Of a stretch of DNA of 7,867 nucleotides, positions 1-6,296 are shown piece after piece. A program made the position numbers and the translations under genes. A model generated the notes under the pieces. The model did not search any database. It was not told where the DNA came from and saw nothing but the letters and a program-made list of their open reading frames with translations. Within the stretch, counting starts at the first letter, position 1. The number at the start of each line of letters is the position of its first letter. The stretch covers positions 1-7,867 of the forward strand of contig SMWC01000048.1 in NCBI GenBank assembly GCA_004357505.1, read 5' to 3'. Source of the DNA: Gammaproteobacteria bacterium (GTDB lineage: Bacteria > Pseudomonadota > Gammaproteobacteria > Steroidobacterales > Rariloculaceae).

Positions 1-26
1 CTCGTTGGCAGTCGCTCTGATCTGCT

Positions 27-1046
27 CTAGAACTCTTTGGTCAGCATGTTGTACATGCCTGCGATGTTCGACGCGCGGAACTCCGCATAGCTGATCCAGT
101 CTTCGTAGGCTTCCATGTAAATACTCTCTTGGAGTTCTTCCGCCGTTCGCCCGGCGGCGATGCCCGCAGCAACCTGGTCACGAAGTTCCTCTAGATATTC
201 GCGGAACAGCGTCACGTAACTACTGCTCGCGTAGGTCCCGTGACCGCCTGCGGCAATCTCGAAACCCTGTGCCTCGACGACACGAATCGCAGCGAACCAT
301 GTCTCGATCGGTTGATCGCCGCGAATATAGCGAGGCGGTCGAACGATACTGATGAAATCGACCATGAATCCGACGCTCGCCTCAGGAAACACGACGATGC
401 TCATGTCGTCCGTATGGGAGTGGACTCCGGTATAGATCATCTCCGCTCGTTTACCACCGAGCTTCACCGTCAGCCGGTCCGCGTAGGTGATGTCGGGAGT
501 TCGCACATCATTCAAGGCGCCCCGGGTTACCTCGGCACCACTTAGCGCTCCGTCACCGTCAAAATCGTAGAGCTCGAAATTTTCCTGGAAAGCGCCGCTA
601 GCTTCCGCGCGCTCGATCTGACCGTTGCCGTTACGGTCCTGACCGTCAGCACCCGCCGGCAACGGAGTGTCGGCTGATGGCAACGCCAAGTGTGCCAGCA
701 TGTTCTCGTGACCGACAAACTGCGCCGTATCCTCGAACACCGCGCCACCGCTTGCGTGATCCCAATGATGATGGCTGTAGAGTACGTAGCGCACTGGCAC
801 ACCGAAGCGCTCGTCCAGCTCTCGCTTAAGCCAAGTCGAGAACTCACGGTTGAGAGGATCACTGAGAATGATGCCCTCGTCTGTGACGAGAAGGACCGTA
901 TGATGCGTACTATTTCCGGCCCAATAAACGTCGTCGGCAATCTGCTCGAAGGAGCGTACCGGCGCGTCCTGCGCCCAGCTAGAGCACGAGATACCGATCA
1001 GTGTTACCAGTCCGATCAACAGAGGATTCAGACGTTGACTTTCCAT
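27..1046 (-). CDS. Secreted MBL-fold metallo-hydrolase with EF-hand insertion
   Basis: This 339-residue protein belongs to the metallo-beta-lactamase-fold hydrolases. The full zinc-ligand set is visible, counted from the ATG at 1046: HxHxDH as HHHWDH at 92-97, a third-motif His at 211 (HTDD), an Asp at 230 (FMVD) and a terminal His at 269 (GGHG). It should therefore be a catalytically competent dinuclear metal enzyme, but its substrate cannot be read. An N-terminal hydrophobic segment ending in SSWA, followed by Gln, is a Sec signal peptide with likely cleavage near residue 26, so the protein is probably periplasmic. Between the HHHWDH motif and the third His sits an extra stretch with two EF-hand loops, DRNGNGQIERAE at 137-148 and DFDGDGALSGAE at 161-172. 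A TTG 39 bases upstream would extend the frame, but it would put 13 polar residues before the signal peptide, so the ATG is preferred. The gene lies 115 bp beyond the racemase remnant and may have its own promoter or be the last gene of the leftward operon. Confidence 0.9.
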   Translation of the reverse strand: MESQRLNPLLIGLVTLIGISCSSWAQDAPVRSFEQIADDVYWAGNSTHHTVLLVTDEGIILSDPLNREFSTWLKRELDERFGVPVRYVLYSHHHWDHASGGAVFEDTAQFVGHENMLAHLALPSADTPLPAGADGQDRNGNGQIERAEASGAFQENFELYDFDGDGALSGAEVTRGALNDVRTPDITYADRLTVKLGGKRAEMIYTGVHSHTDDMSIVVFPEASVGFMVDFISIVRPPRYIRGDQPIETWFAAIRVVEAQGFEIAAGGHGTYASSSYVTLFREYLEELRDQVAAGIAAGRTAEELQESIYMEAYEDWISYAEFRASNIAGMYNMLTKEF

Positions 1047-1161
1047 GGCAGGATCTTTGTTGTTAGTAGGCGCATTAATATACAACGAAATGGCGTCAAC
1101 ACACGCTTCAGCTTCTCAAAGATTGTCATTCCGATCGGGTTTGACCGGTTGAGTCCGAGTC
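1047..1161 (-). promoter_or_regulatory. Intergenic leader of the MBL-fold gene
   Basis: This 115-bp gap separates the racemase remnant from the MBL-fold gene and contains no ORF of its own. On the minus strand it holds a TTGACG followed by an AT-rich TATATTAAT, but their spacing is too short for a standard sigma-70 promoter, so a promoter here is only suggested. No clear Shine-Dalgarno sequence precedes the ATG, and I see no terminator hairpin with a T-tract. Confidence 0.25.
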
Positions 1162-1444
1162 TTAATCGATAGCGTACTGACGAATCGCCGCTTCATCCCA
1201 AGCCACGCCGGTGCCCGTGTCGGTGGGGACGGTCGCCTGCCCAGCCGCGGTTGAAATTCCGGCCGTAAGGAAGGGTTCCGCCCAATCGACATACTCCAGC
1301 CGGTGCGCGGTCGGTGTCGCCGCGAGCAGGTCGGCGCTGACCTCTGGATAGCAGGAATTCTCGCCGGTCTGGATGGGAGTCTCGAGCGAGTGGATTTCGC
1401 ATCGGTACGCTGACGGCGCGTGTGCGCACGGCACGTCTGATCAC
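1162..1444 (-). pseudogene. Mandelate racemase/enolase-superfamily remnant
   Basis: Three pieces of one mandelate racemase/muconate lactonizing enzyme-family protein are run together. From a GTG at 1444 the frame reads VRTRAVSVPMRNPLA, matching the family N-terminus (compare LRTRAVNVP in Pseudomonas putida MdlA). Near 1381-1390 the homology moves to another frame, ETPIQTGEN, the strand that carries the metal-ligand Glu (Glu247 in MdlA). It then jumps in frame to YPEVSADLLAATPTAH followed by RLEYVDWAEP, the family C-terminus, and ends at a TAA (1162-1164). Judged against remembered MdlA numbering, about 210-220 residues are missing at the first junction, including the Lys base and two metal ligands. 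About 48 are missing at the second, including the regions of Asp270 and His297. The Glu equivalent to Glu317 remains. A barrel cannot fold from this, so it is a decayed gene. It begins 18 bp after the reductase stop, as a gene of the same operon would. Confidence 0.85.
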
Positions 1445-1462
1445 AATACCATACCGGATGGT

Positions 1463-2386
1463 TCATGATTTCGGCCCGGCGTGCGTTTTGAGCGCGGCCC
1501 AGACGGATTGATTGACGGGTGTCGCCACCCCGAGCTCGTGGCCGAATCGCGCGACCGTGCCGCTCAGCCACGCCACTTCCAATCGATTACCGGCTTCCAG
1601 GTCGTGATGCATGGACGAGGTCATGTCCACGGGCAGCCCAGCGGCGAAAGCGAGCCTGTCTTCAGCATAATCGTCCGCTAGATCGATCCCTTTCGCACGA
1701 CCGACCGCAACGGCCTCCCGCATGATGTTCAACAAGAACGCACGGCTGTCCGGATTTTTCCGAACGGGACCGAGCGTGGTACGCAACATAGTCGTTGTCG
1801 CACTAAGGCCCACCAGGAAAACAAATTTCTCCCAGATCGTTCGCTCTATGTCGTCGCTCACTTCCGCTGTAATTCCAGCGTGCAGCATCACTTCATACAA
1901 TGCCTCGACGCGCGACGAAGAACCGCCCGCTCGTTCGCCGACGACCACACGTTGCATCGTGCCGATGTGTTTGATGACGCCCGGCTCACGTATCGAGCTC
2001 GCGATAAACGCGACGCCACCGATCAGGTGACCGGTACCGACGACGCGCGCCAGCGTTTGGTCGCATTCGACACCGTTCTGCAGTGACAACACTGTTGTCT
2101 CTGGACCGACCATCGGTAGAATAGCGCGGCCGACCTCCTCAGTATCCCAGAGCTTGACGGCAACAATGACGCAGTCCATGACACCAACGTCTGCCGGATT
2201 GTCGGTCGCGTCGGCAGGATCGATAATCGCGTCCCCGATGTCGCGGCTGTCGATCCGCAGCCCTTGTTTGCGGATCGCCTCGAGGTGCCGGCCACGGGCG
2301 ATAAACGTGACGTCACAACCGCTGGCGGCCATACGGCCGCCGAAATAACCGCCGACACCACCGGCTCCCATCATCGCGATACGCAT
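1463..2386 (-). CDS. Ketopantoate reductase-family (ApbA/PanE) oxidoreductase
   Basis: This 307-residue cytoplasmic protein has the full 2-dehydropantoate 2-reductase architecture. The N-terminal Rossmann domain carries the dinucleotide motif GAGGVGG at 8-13, an Arg at 31 and 33 suited to the NADPH 2'-phosphate, the VK pair with Lys78, and SLQNGV at 101-106. The C-terminal helical domain has IWEKF with Lys187, the probable general acid, and DLEAGNRLE with Glu270 at the position of the substrate-binding Glu of E. coli PanE. The reaction expected for the family is NADPH reduction of an alpha-keto acid. Many paralogues outside pantothenate biosynthesis act on other 2-keto acids, and the setting among catabolic-type genes and away from panB/panC makes a non-pantoate substrate more likely, so I do not assign panE. 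It starts 34 bp after the Rid gene and has only a weak GGCGGGA ribosome-binding site. Confidence 0.92.
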   Translation of the reverse strand: MRIAMMGAGGVGGYFGGRMAASGCDVTFIARGRHLEAIRKQGLRIDSRDIGDAIIDPADATDNPADVGVMDCVIVAVKLWDTEEVGRAILPMVGPETTVLSLQNGVECDQTLARVVGTGHLIGGVAFIASSIREPGVIKHIGTMQRVVVGERAGGSSSRVEALYEVMLHAGITAEVSDDIERTIWEKFVFLVGLSATTTMLRTTLGPVRKNPDSRAFLLNIMREAVAVGRAKGIDLADDYAEDRLAFAAGLPVDMTSSMHHDLEAGNRLEVAWLSGTVARFGHELGVATPVNQSVWAALKTHAGPKS

Positions 2387-2420
2387 AGCGCCAGTCCCGC
2401 CTATCGCCTGCCGTGGCCGC

Positions 2421-2816
2421 TCAGGATCTAGGCACCACCGCCGTCACGTCATACATGATCTTGGCGCCCGGATCGGGCAAGCGGTCGACGCCGAGAGTAG
2501 TACTACACGGCTGCCAGTCACCAAGATACTCGGCGCGAATCGCATTGCCACCGGCCTCCGTATAAAACCTGACGATCTTGACGACCTCACGCCAGGTGAT
2601 GCCCGCCTCATCGAGGATCTCCTGGATATTCTCGAGTACGCTGCGCGTCTGATCCTCGATACTGTCGGAGTAATCGTAGGGCGCGGAAGCATCGAGTCCT
2701 GGCGGCCTTGCGGTAACACCTGATAGAAACAGCAGATCCATATCCGAACTTATACGCAGACCCGGTGCGAACGCCGTCTTGTCGACATTTCGAGTATTAA
2801 CCACTTGAATAGGCAT
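2421..2816 (-). CDS. Rid-family (YjgF/YER057c/UK114) protein, cytoplasmic
   Basis: This 131-residue protein has the size and motifs of the RidA/YjgF superfamily, whose members form trimers with active sites between subunits and, in the RidA subgroup, hydrolyse 2-aminoacrylate-type enamines and imines. Visible landmarks are DLLFLSGVTA near 27-36, the helix QTRSVLENIQEILDEAG near 56-72, VVKIVRFYT near 78-86 and DRLPDPGAKI near 111-120. The canonical Arg of the PAR motif (Arg105 in E. coli RidA) is replaced: the segment reads QPCSTT, placing Ser105 there. Loss of this Arg marks the Rid subgroups not expected to show standard RidA deaminase activity, so the function is open. No signal peptide is present. 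A strong AGGAAG ribosome-binding site sits 6 nt before the ATG. It lies 44 bp after its exported paralogue and 34 bp before the reductase, so the three are probably co-transcribed. Confidence 0.9.
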   Translation of the reverse strand: MPIQVVNTRNVDKTAFAPGLRISSDMDLLFLSGVTARPPGLDASAPYDYSDSIEDQTRSVLENIQEILDEAGITWREVVKIVRFYTEAGGNAIRAEYLGDWQPCSTTLGVDRLPDPGAKIMYDVTAVVPRS

Positions 2817-2822
2817 CTCTAT

Positions 2823-2828
2823 CTTCCT
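2823..2828 (-). promoter_or_regulatory. Strong ribosome-binding site of the cytoplasmic Rid gene
   Basis: The minus strand reads AGGAAG, 6 nt before the ATG at 2816. It fixes the start and shows that this Rid gene is translated independently of the upstream one rather than by overlap coupling. Confidence 0.7.
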
Positions 2829-2860
2829 TTGATGTCAATGTATTTTGTGCCGTGTGCCCG

Positions 2861-3367
2861 TTACGCGTCTCGCGGGATCACGGCGATGATTTCGATCTCC
2901 AACCGCGCAGGCGCCGAACTTAGATTTCTGATCTCCATCGCGGTCATTGCCGGCCACCAGTCCCAAAAATCAAAGTACTGCGCCATGACTTCCTCGATTG
3001 CGGCCGACTCCGTGATATCTGTCTGGAACCGATTGACCTTGACGACGTTTATCCACGTCGCCCCCTGATCGTCCAACACCTCTTTGAGATTTCGCATGCA
3101 CATATGAGTCTGACCCGCAATATCGTCAGGCATTGTGATCTCGTACGACACGTGAGGGTGCAGATGGTATAAATCCAAGGCCGTGGTGCCTGACAAGAAC
3201 AACAAATCCATGTCGGCATCAGCCCGCACATAGGTACCGCGCGGTACCGATGCCGAGCGTGCGCCTTGGGCGTTGGCGGCCAACGGAAAAGAGAAAAGCT
3301 GTACAGCGCCGGCTAGACCTGCTGAGCCCGTGACAACAAAATCTCGACGGTTGAATAATTTCTGCAT
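2861..3367 (-). CDS. Tat-exported Rid-family protein
   Basis: This 168-residue protein is a Rid-fold domain behind a twin-arginine signal. NRRDFVV at 6-12 fits the Tat consensus (an RR pair followed by x-F and hydrophobic residues). A weakly hydrophobic stretch and a probable cleavage after AANA (residue 33) follow. The mature part keeps DLLFLSGTTA near 54-63, a central helix with NLKEVLDDQGATW near 93-105, and VVKVNRFQT near 108-116, and resembles its downstream neighbour closely. The canonical Arg position is lost here too: the segment WWPAMTAMEI puts Met141 where PAR carries its Arg, next to an aromatic run FWDWW. It should therefore be a folded periplasmic protein without classic RidA chemistry. 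Its ATG lies only 2 nt after the stop of the LVIVD-repeat gene, so the two are very probably translationally coupled. The Tat route implies folding, or trimer or ligand assembly, before export. Confidence 0.9.
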   Translation of the reverse strand: MQKLFNRRDFVVTGSAGLAGAVQLFSFPLAANAQGARSASVPRGTYVRADADMDLLFLSGTTALDLYHLHPHVSYEITMPDDIAGQTHMCMRNLKEVLDDQGATWINVVKVNRFQTDITESAAIEEVMAQYFDFWDWWPAMTAMEIRNLSSAPARLEIEIIAVIPRDA

Positions 3368-3369
3368 GT

Positions 3370-4650
3370 CTACTCGCCCGTATAACGCAATACCCAGATG
3401 CCTTGGTTCTTGTGGCTGATATAGATATAGCCACGCGTATCGACCAGTACGTCCTCGGTCTGTACGACGAGCGCTCCGCGCGGCAGCGGGCCGCGGCGTT
3501 CGGTCGGATCCGGCGGCAAGAACCAGCCTATCTCCTGAGGATTGACCGGCGTAGTGATGTCGTAGATACGCAGCCCCCCGCCAAAGTACGTCAGATACAC
3601 ACGGTCGGTTTGGTTTTCGACCAGAGGATTGTGCTGCAACTGATTCTGGTTATGCGGGCCGAAACGTCCGCCGTGGGTACAGAAATAATCCAGAGGCTCG
3701 CCCTCGGGCGGCTGTGGCGTCGGGAATTGGGCAATGAGCCGTGGCGCGGTCAGGTCGGAAATGTCCACAAGTCCCGCGAAATTCAACGCTTCCTGGCAGT
3801 TCTCAGCGATCGCTTCGCCGTTGACGATGACGAGATTTCTCTCGAGGTAAGGCGTCGTCGTGTGGACGGACAGATGCGTCGGGCCGAACAGCGGTCCAAA
3901 GTCGAGTCGGCTGATCTCCTTGATATTCGCCGGATCCTCGATGTTGGCGATGATAAAGCCCGCGCCGCCGAATGGTAGGAAAGCCAAACCGCCACGCACA
4001 TCGGCCGGGCCATGCAGGCGCGCCATATCGTAGGGCTCGCCATCGGTCTCGAGCATGCCGGCCGTGGCAAAACGGCCCGCCTCGACGGGATGAGCAGGAT
4101 CGCTGATGTCGACAATCATGTAGACCTCGCCCTGGTAGCCGGGCAGATTGGCCGCGAGATGCATGTAGTCACCACCGAAATATGCGTTGCGATGCGTGCC
4201 GCCACCCGTTGTGAAGCCGCCGATCTGCTGCGGATTGACAGGATCATCGAGACTCCATAGCAACACCGCCTCGGCCGCGTGGGGTTGGTCAGGATCCCCG
4301 CCCCAGCCGGCCGACAAGGCGTCGACTGCAGTGATCATGAGGTTATCGGCGATATCGAGTTGCCAGGTCGCCGTGTTCGCAGGACCGTCGATAAATTTCA
4401 CGAACGCTGGGTCGCTCGGATCCGTGACGTCGAAGATCGCCCAGCCGCGATGGAACAGGTTGGACGTGTACATGTACCAGCGGTCGCCTGACTGCAGCAG
4501 CGACATCTTGAACGGCGAGGTGTTGGGTGCATCCACATAGCCGACCGCTGCTACGTTCTCACTCCGTGCGCCCGACGGAATCGGGTCCGCGGCAGCAATC
4601 GCGATCAACGTCGCAGACGCCACTCCGAGGCACGCGGCTTGGCGAAACAT
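3370..4650 (-). CDS. Secreted LVIVD-repeat beta-propeller protein
   Basis: This 426-residue exported protein is built of LVIVD-type repeats, each a beta strand ending in a D-I-x-D-P-x-x-P motif. Six are visible, counted from the ATG at 4650: IFDVTDPSDP near 72, LLWSLDDPVNP near 130, MIVDISDPAHP near 178, IIANIEDPANI near 233, GLVDISDLTAP near 293 and RIYDITTPVNP near 361, with a closing strand GIWVLRY. The pattern predicts a beta-propeller. A Sec signal peptide of about 22 residues ends in AAA before Asp-Pro. Several His lie in apparently conserved-looking loops (GPTHLSVH near 257-263; FCTHGGRFGPHN near 324-334), which could bind a metal, but this is inference. A GTG 36 bases upstream is rejected because it would put a polar extension before the signal peptide, while GGAG lies 8 nt before the chosen ATG. 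It is the first gene of the leftward operon. Enzymatic function is unknown. Confidence 0.87.
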   Translation of the reverse strand: MFRQAACLGVASATLIAIAAADPIPSGARSENVAAVGYVDAPNTSPFKMSLLQSGDRWYMYTSNLFHRGWAIFDVTDPSDPAFVKFIDGPANTATWQLDIADNLMITAVDALSAGWGGDPDQPHAAEAVLLWSLDDPVNPQQIGGFTTGGGTHRNAYFGGDYMHLAANLPGYQGEVYMIVDISDPAHPVEAGRFATAGMLETDGEPYDMARLHGPADVRGGLAFLPFGGAGFIIANIEDPANIKEISRLDFGPLFGPTHLSVHTTTPYLERNLVIVNGEAIAENCQEALNFAGLVDISDLTAPRLIAQFPTPQPPEGEPLDYFCTHGGRFGPHNQNQLQHNPLVENQTDRVYLTYFGGGLRIYDITTPVNPQEIGWFLPPDPTERRGPLPRGALVVQTEDVLVDTRGYIYISHKNQGIWVLRYTGE

Positions 4651-4658
4651 ACTGGCAT

Positions 4659-4662
4659 CTCC
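4659..4662 (-). promoter_or_regulatory. Ribosome-binding site deciding the LVIVD-protein start
   Basis: The minus strand reads GGAG with 8 nt to the ATG at 4650. This supports the internal ATG over the in-frame GTG at 4686. Confidence 0.6.
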
Positions 4663-4794
4663 GCTGACAAAGTTTCTGCCGGCCACTGGACGCGGCGAGC
4701 GTTGTTTTTCTGTTGCCGATTCTACTCTTCCCGAAGTCGAAAGGGACCGATATCGAGGCTAGTGTTGAAGAATGCTGCAAAAACAGGCGCATAA

Positions 4795-4819
4795 TGTCCA
4801 TTCAAGTCGTCAATGGACA
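4795..4819. repeat. Perfect 8-bp inverted repeat, possible operator or RBS hairpin
   Basis: TGTCCATT (4795-4802) and AATGGACA (4812-4819) are exact reverse complements separated by 9 bp, so their centres lie 17 bp apart. The repeat overlaps the end of the putative -10 box and stops 6 bp before the amidohydrolase ATG. Its right arm contains GGACA, the only purine-rich candidate ribosome-binding site. It could be a regulator-binding operator or, if transcription starts upstream, a hairpin that hides the ribosome-binding site. Confidence 0.5.
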
Positions 4820-4825
4820 AGAACG

Positions 4826-6148
4826 ATGCGATGCATTCTCGCATTGGTGTGTCTGGCATCCGTCTGCAACGCGGGGTTTGGTCAGGAGATTCGCTCCGGC
4901 ATTCCCGAGCCGGGATTGGAGCTTCTCTATCTGCCGGACCTCGTGATCTCCAACGCCCGGATTATTGATGGCACCGGCAGAGTGGTCGAGCAGGGGTCGA
5001 TCGTCGTTAGAGGCGGAACTATCGCCTCGGTCTCGGCCAACCCGGTAGGGGCCGAGGCTCCGGTCTACATCGATGCGGCGGGCATGACGGTGCTGCCGGG
5101 GTTCATCGACACCCACCGGCATTTGCTGCCGAGCCAGTTCATCAATAGCGACGCGGCATTGGGCCGGTGGCTTGAGGACCGGCTACCCGCAGAGCTGCAG
5201 AACTACCTGGCGGCGGGAATTACCACCATCATGTCGACCGGTGACTATTTCCCGGCCATCCTGGAGGTGCGACGGCGTATCGAAGCCGGCGAGTTACAGG
5301 GCCCCCGCCTCCTCTCGGTCGGCTCCAACTTCAGTGCGCCGTCCGGGCATCCGAGCGTCTCGGTATTCGCTAACAACCCCTGGGGTCGCATGCTCCACAC
5401 CAATGCGCTCGCCGATCCGGAGGCGGCTCGAGCCAAGGTTCGGGAACTCGTCGACGCCGGCGTCGACGCGATTAAGGTAATCTACGACGGCGGTCAGAAC
5501 GATGTCTGGCCGAGGCTGGACGACGCGGTCCTCGCCGCAATCGCGGACGAGGCGCGAGCGCATGACCTACCGACAATGGTGCATGTTCACGGCGTCGCAG
5601 AGCTACTCACGGCTGTCGAACTAGGCGCCCGGCGATTTGTGCACACACCGTATCGCGGCTCGATCACTGACACCCAGGCCGGACGGCTCCTTCGGGATGA
5701 ATCGATTCCGATCGCGACGACTGCCGGTATTCGCGCGCCGATCATTGATGCCGCAGGCATCATCGGTAATACGGCCGGCGCGGGAAGGGTTTCGTTTGAC
5801 CCCATTCGGCAGGCGTATCTAGCGCAAACGCTGGCAAACGTGCGTCAGCTTTGGGATGCGGGCGTGATCGTCGCATTCGGCACCGACACGGCGTCGTTGC
5901 GCCCCGCAGCAGCCATCGCTCACGAGATCCGGACCCTGAGCGAGGTACTGTCAGAGGAAGAAATCATCACGGCCTTGACGCGTAACGCCGCTCAGTTTCT
6001 CGGTCTCGGCGACGACATCGGCACACTCGAGCCCGACAAGTTCGCCGACATCGTGATTGTCGACGGCGATCCGCTCACCGATATCTCGGTTCTGGCAAAC
6101 GTCGCGGTTGTCATCCAGCGCGGCAAGGTGGTCGTCGACAACCGTTGA
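4826..6148 (+). CDS. Secreted metal-dependent amidohydrolase
   Basis: This 440-residue enzyme belongs to the amidohydrolase superfamily, closest in motif style to imidazolonepropionase/prolidase-like members (COG1228 type). Counted from the ATG at 4826, the metal-centre residues are HxH in DTHRH (His97, His99), a probable carboxylated Lys217 in AIKVIYDGG, His253 in MVHVHG, His273 in RFVHTPY and the catalytic Asp354 in FGTDTAS. The N- and C-terminal strands (VISNARIIDGTG; IGTLEPDKFADIVIVDGDP) make the small beta-sandwich typical of the family. The metal set looks complete, so the protein should hydrolyse a C-N or related bond; the substrate is unknown. A short hydrophobic signal peptide (CILALVCLASVCNA, then Gly-Phe-Gly-Gln) points to export. 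An ATG 54 bases upstream is in frame but would add a polar leader before the signal peptide and lies upstream of the best promoter candidate. It heads the rightward gene set, 148 bp before the NHL gene. Confidence 0.92.
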   Translation: MRCILALVCLASVCNAGFGQEIRSGIPEPGLELLYLPDLVISNARIIDGTGRVVEQGSIVVRGGTIASVSANPVGAEAPVYIDAAGMTVLPGFIDTHRHLLPSQFINSDAALGRWLEDRLPAELQNYLAAGITTIMSTGDYFPAILEVRRRIEAGELQGPRLLSVGSNFSAPSGHPSVSVFANNPWGRMLHTNALADPEAARAKVRELVDAGVDAIKVIYDGGQNDVWPRLDDAVLAAIADEARAHDLPTMVHVHGVAELLTAVELGARRFVHTPYRGSITDTQAGRLLRDESIPIATTAGIRAPIIDAAGIIGNTAGAGRVSFDPIRQAYLAQTLANVRQLWDAGVIVAFGTDTASLRPAAAIAHEIRTLSEVLSEEEIITALTRNAAQFLGLGDDIGTLEPDKFADIVIVDGDPLTDISVLANVAVVIQRGKVVVDNR

Positions 6149-6296
6149 GTATTTGGCACTACACAAGGTCTCGACCGGTTCGCGCCAGCGGTAGCTAATC
6201 ACGTCTATCTTGTTGTCTTACACCGCAGGGTAGTACTCTTGAAATAGACCTACCGCGCGATTCGGCGCAATAAAAACATCAGGGGAAGAAACCACT
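6149..6296 (+). promoter_or_regulatory. Intergenic region before the NHL gene
   Basis: This 148-bp gap is long enough for a separate promoter. TTGTTG (6210-6215) and TACTCT (6234-6239) are 18 nt apart but match the consensus poorly at -10. No hairpin with a T-tract is visible, so read-through from the amidohydrolase gene remains possible. AGGGGAAG (6281-6288) is a good ribosome-binding site 8 nt before the next ATG. Confidence 0.3.

Larger units (their letters stand above)
4651..4825. promoter_or_regulatory. Divergent promoter region
   Basis: This 175-bp region lies between the two oppositely transcribed gene sets and must hold promoters for both. Rightward, TTGAAG (4765-4770) and CATAAT (4790-4795) resemble -35 and -10 boxes but are 19 nt apart, longer than ideal. 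Transcription would then begin near 4802, short of the ATG at 4826. Leftward, the minus strand has TAGAAT (4719-4724), a 5/6 match to the -10 consensus, with no convincing -35 partner. Only the existence of promoters here is inferred with fair confidence; the exact boxes are weak. Confidence 0.5.

Noticed and set aside
690..1172. Plus-strand open frame opposite the MBL-fold gene and its leader
   Set aside because: It shows no family motifs, and the opposite strand carries the complete MBL metal-ligand set.
1162..1434. A 90-codon open frame as a functional small protein
   Set aside because: Its sequence is the C-terminal part of a racemase-family protein with an internal loss, and the matching N-terminus is in another frame just upstream, so a pseudogene explains it better.
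1463..2386. Naming the reductase panE
   Set aside because: Family motifs fit, but no other pantothenate gene is near and many paralogues reduce other keto acids.
3403..3978. Long open frame on the plus strand opposite the LVIVD-repeat gene
   Set aside because: It has no recognisable domain, is Arg- and Asp-rich as expected of an antisense reading of GC-rich coding DNA, and lies wholly inside a well-supported gene.
4772..4825. N-terminal extension of the amidohydrolase from an upstream ATG
   Set aside because: It would place 18 mostly polar residues before a clear signal peptide and would run through the inverted repeat and candidate promoter.
5449..5468. Perfect 20-bp palindrome centred on GCCGGC
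   Set aside because: It lies inside the amidohydrolase gene and follows from the repeated codons for Val-Asp-Ala-Gly-Val-Asp-Ala, so it needs no regulatory explanation.
6149..6296. Intrinsic terminator after the amidohydrolase gene
   Set aside because: No stable GC hairpin followed by a T-tract was found.
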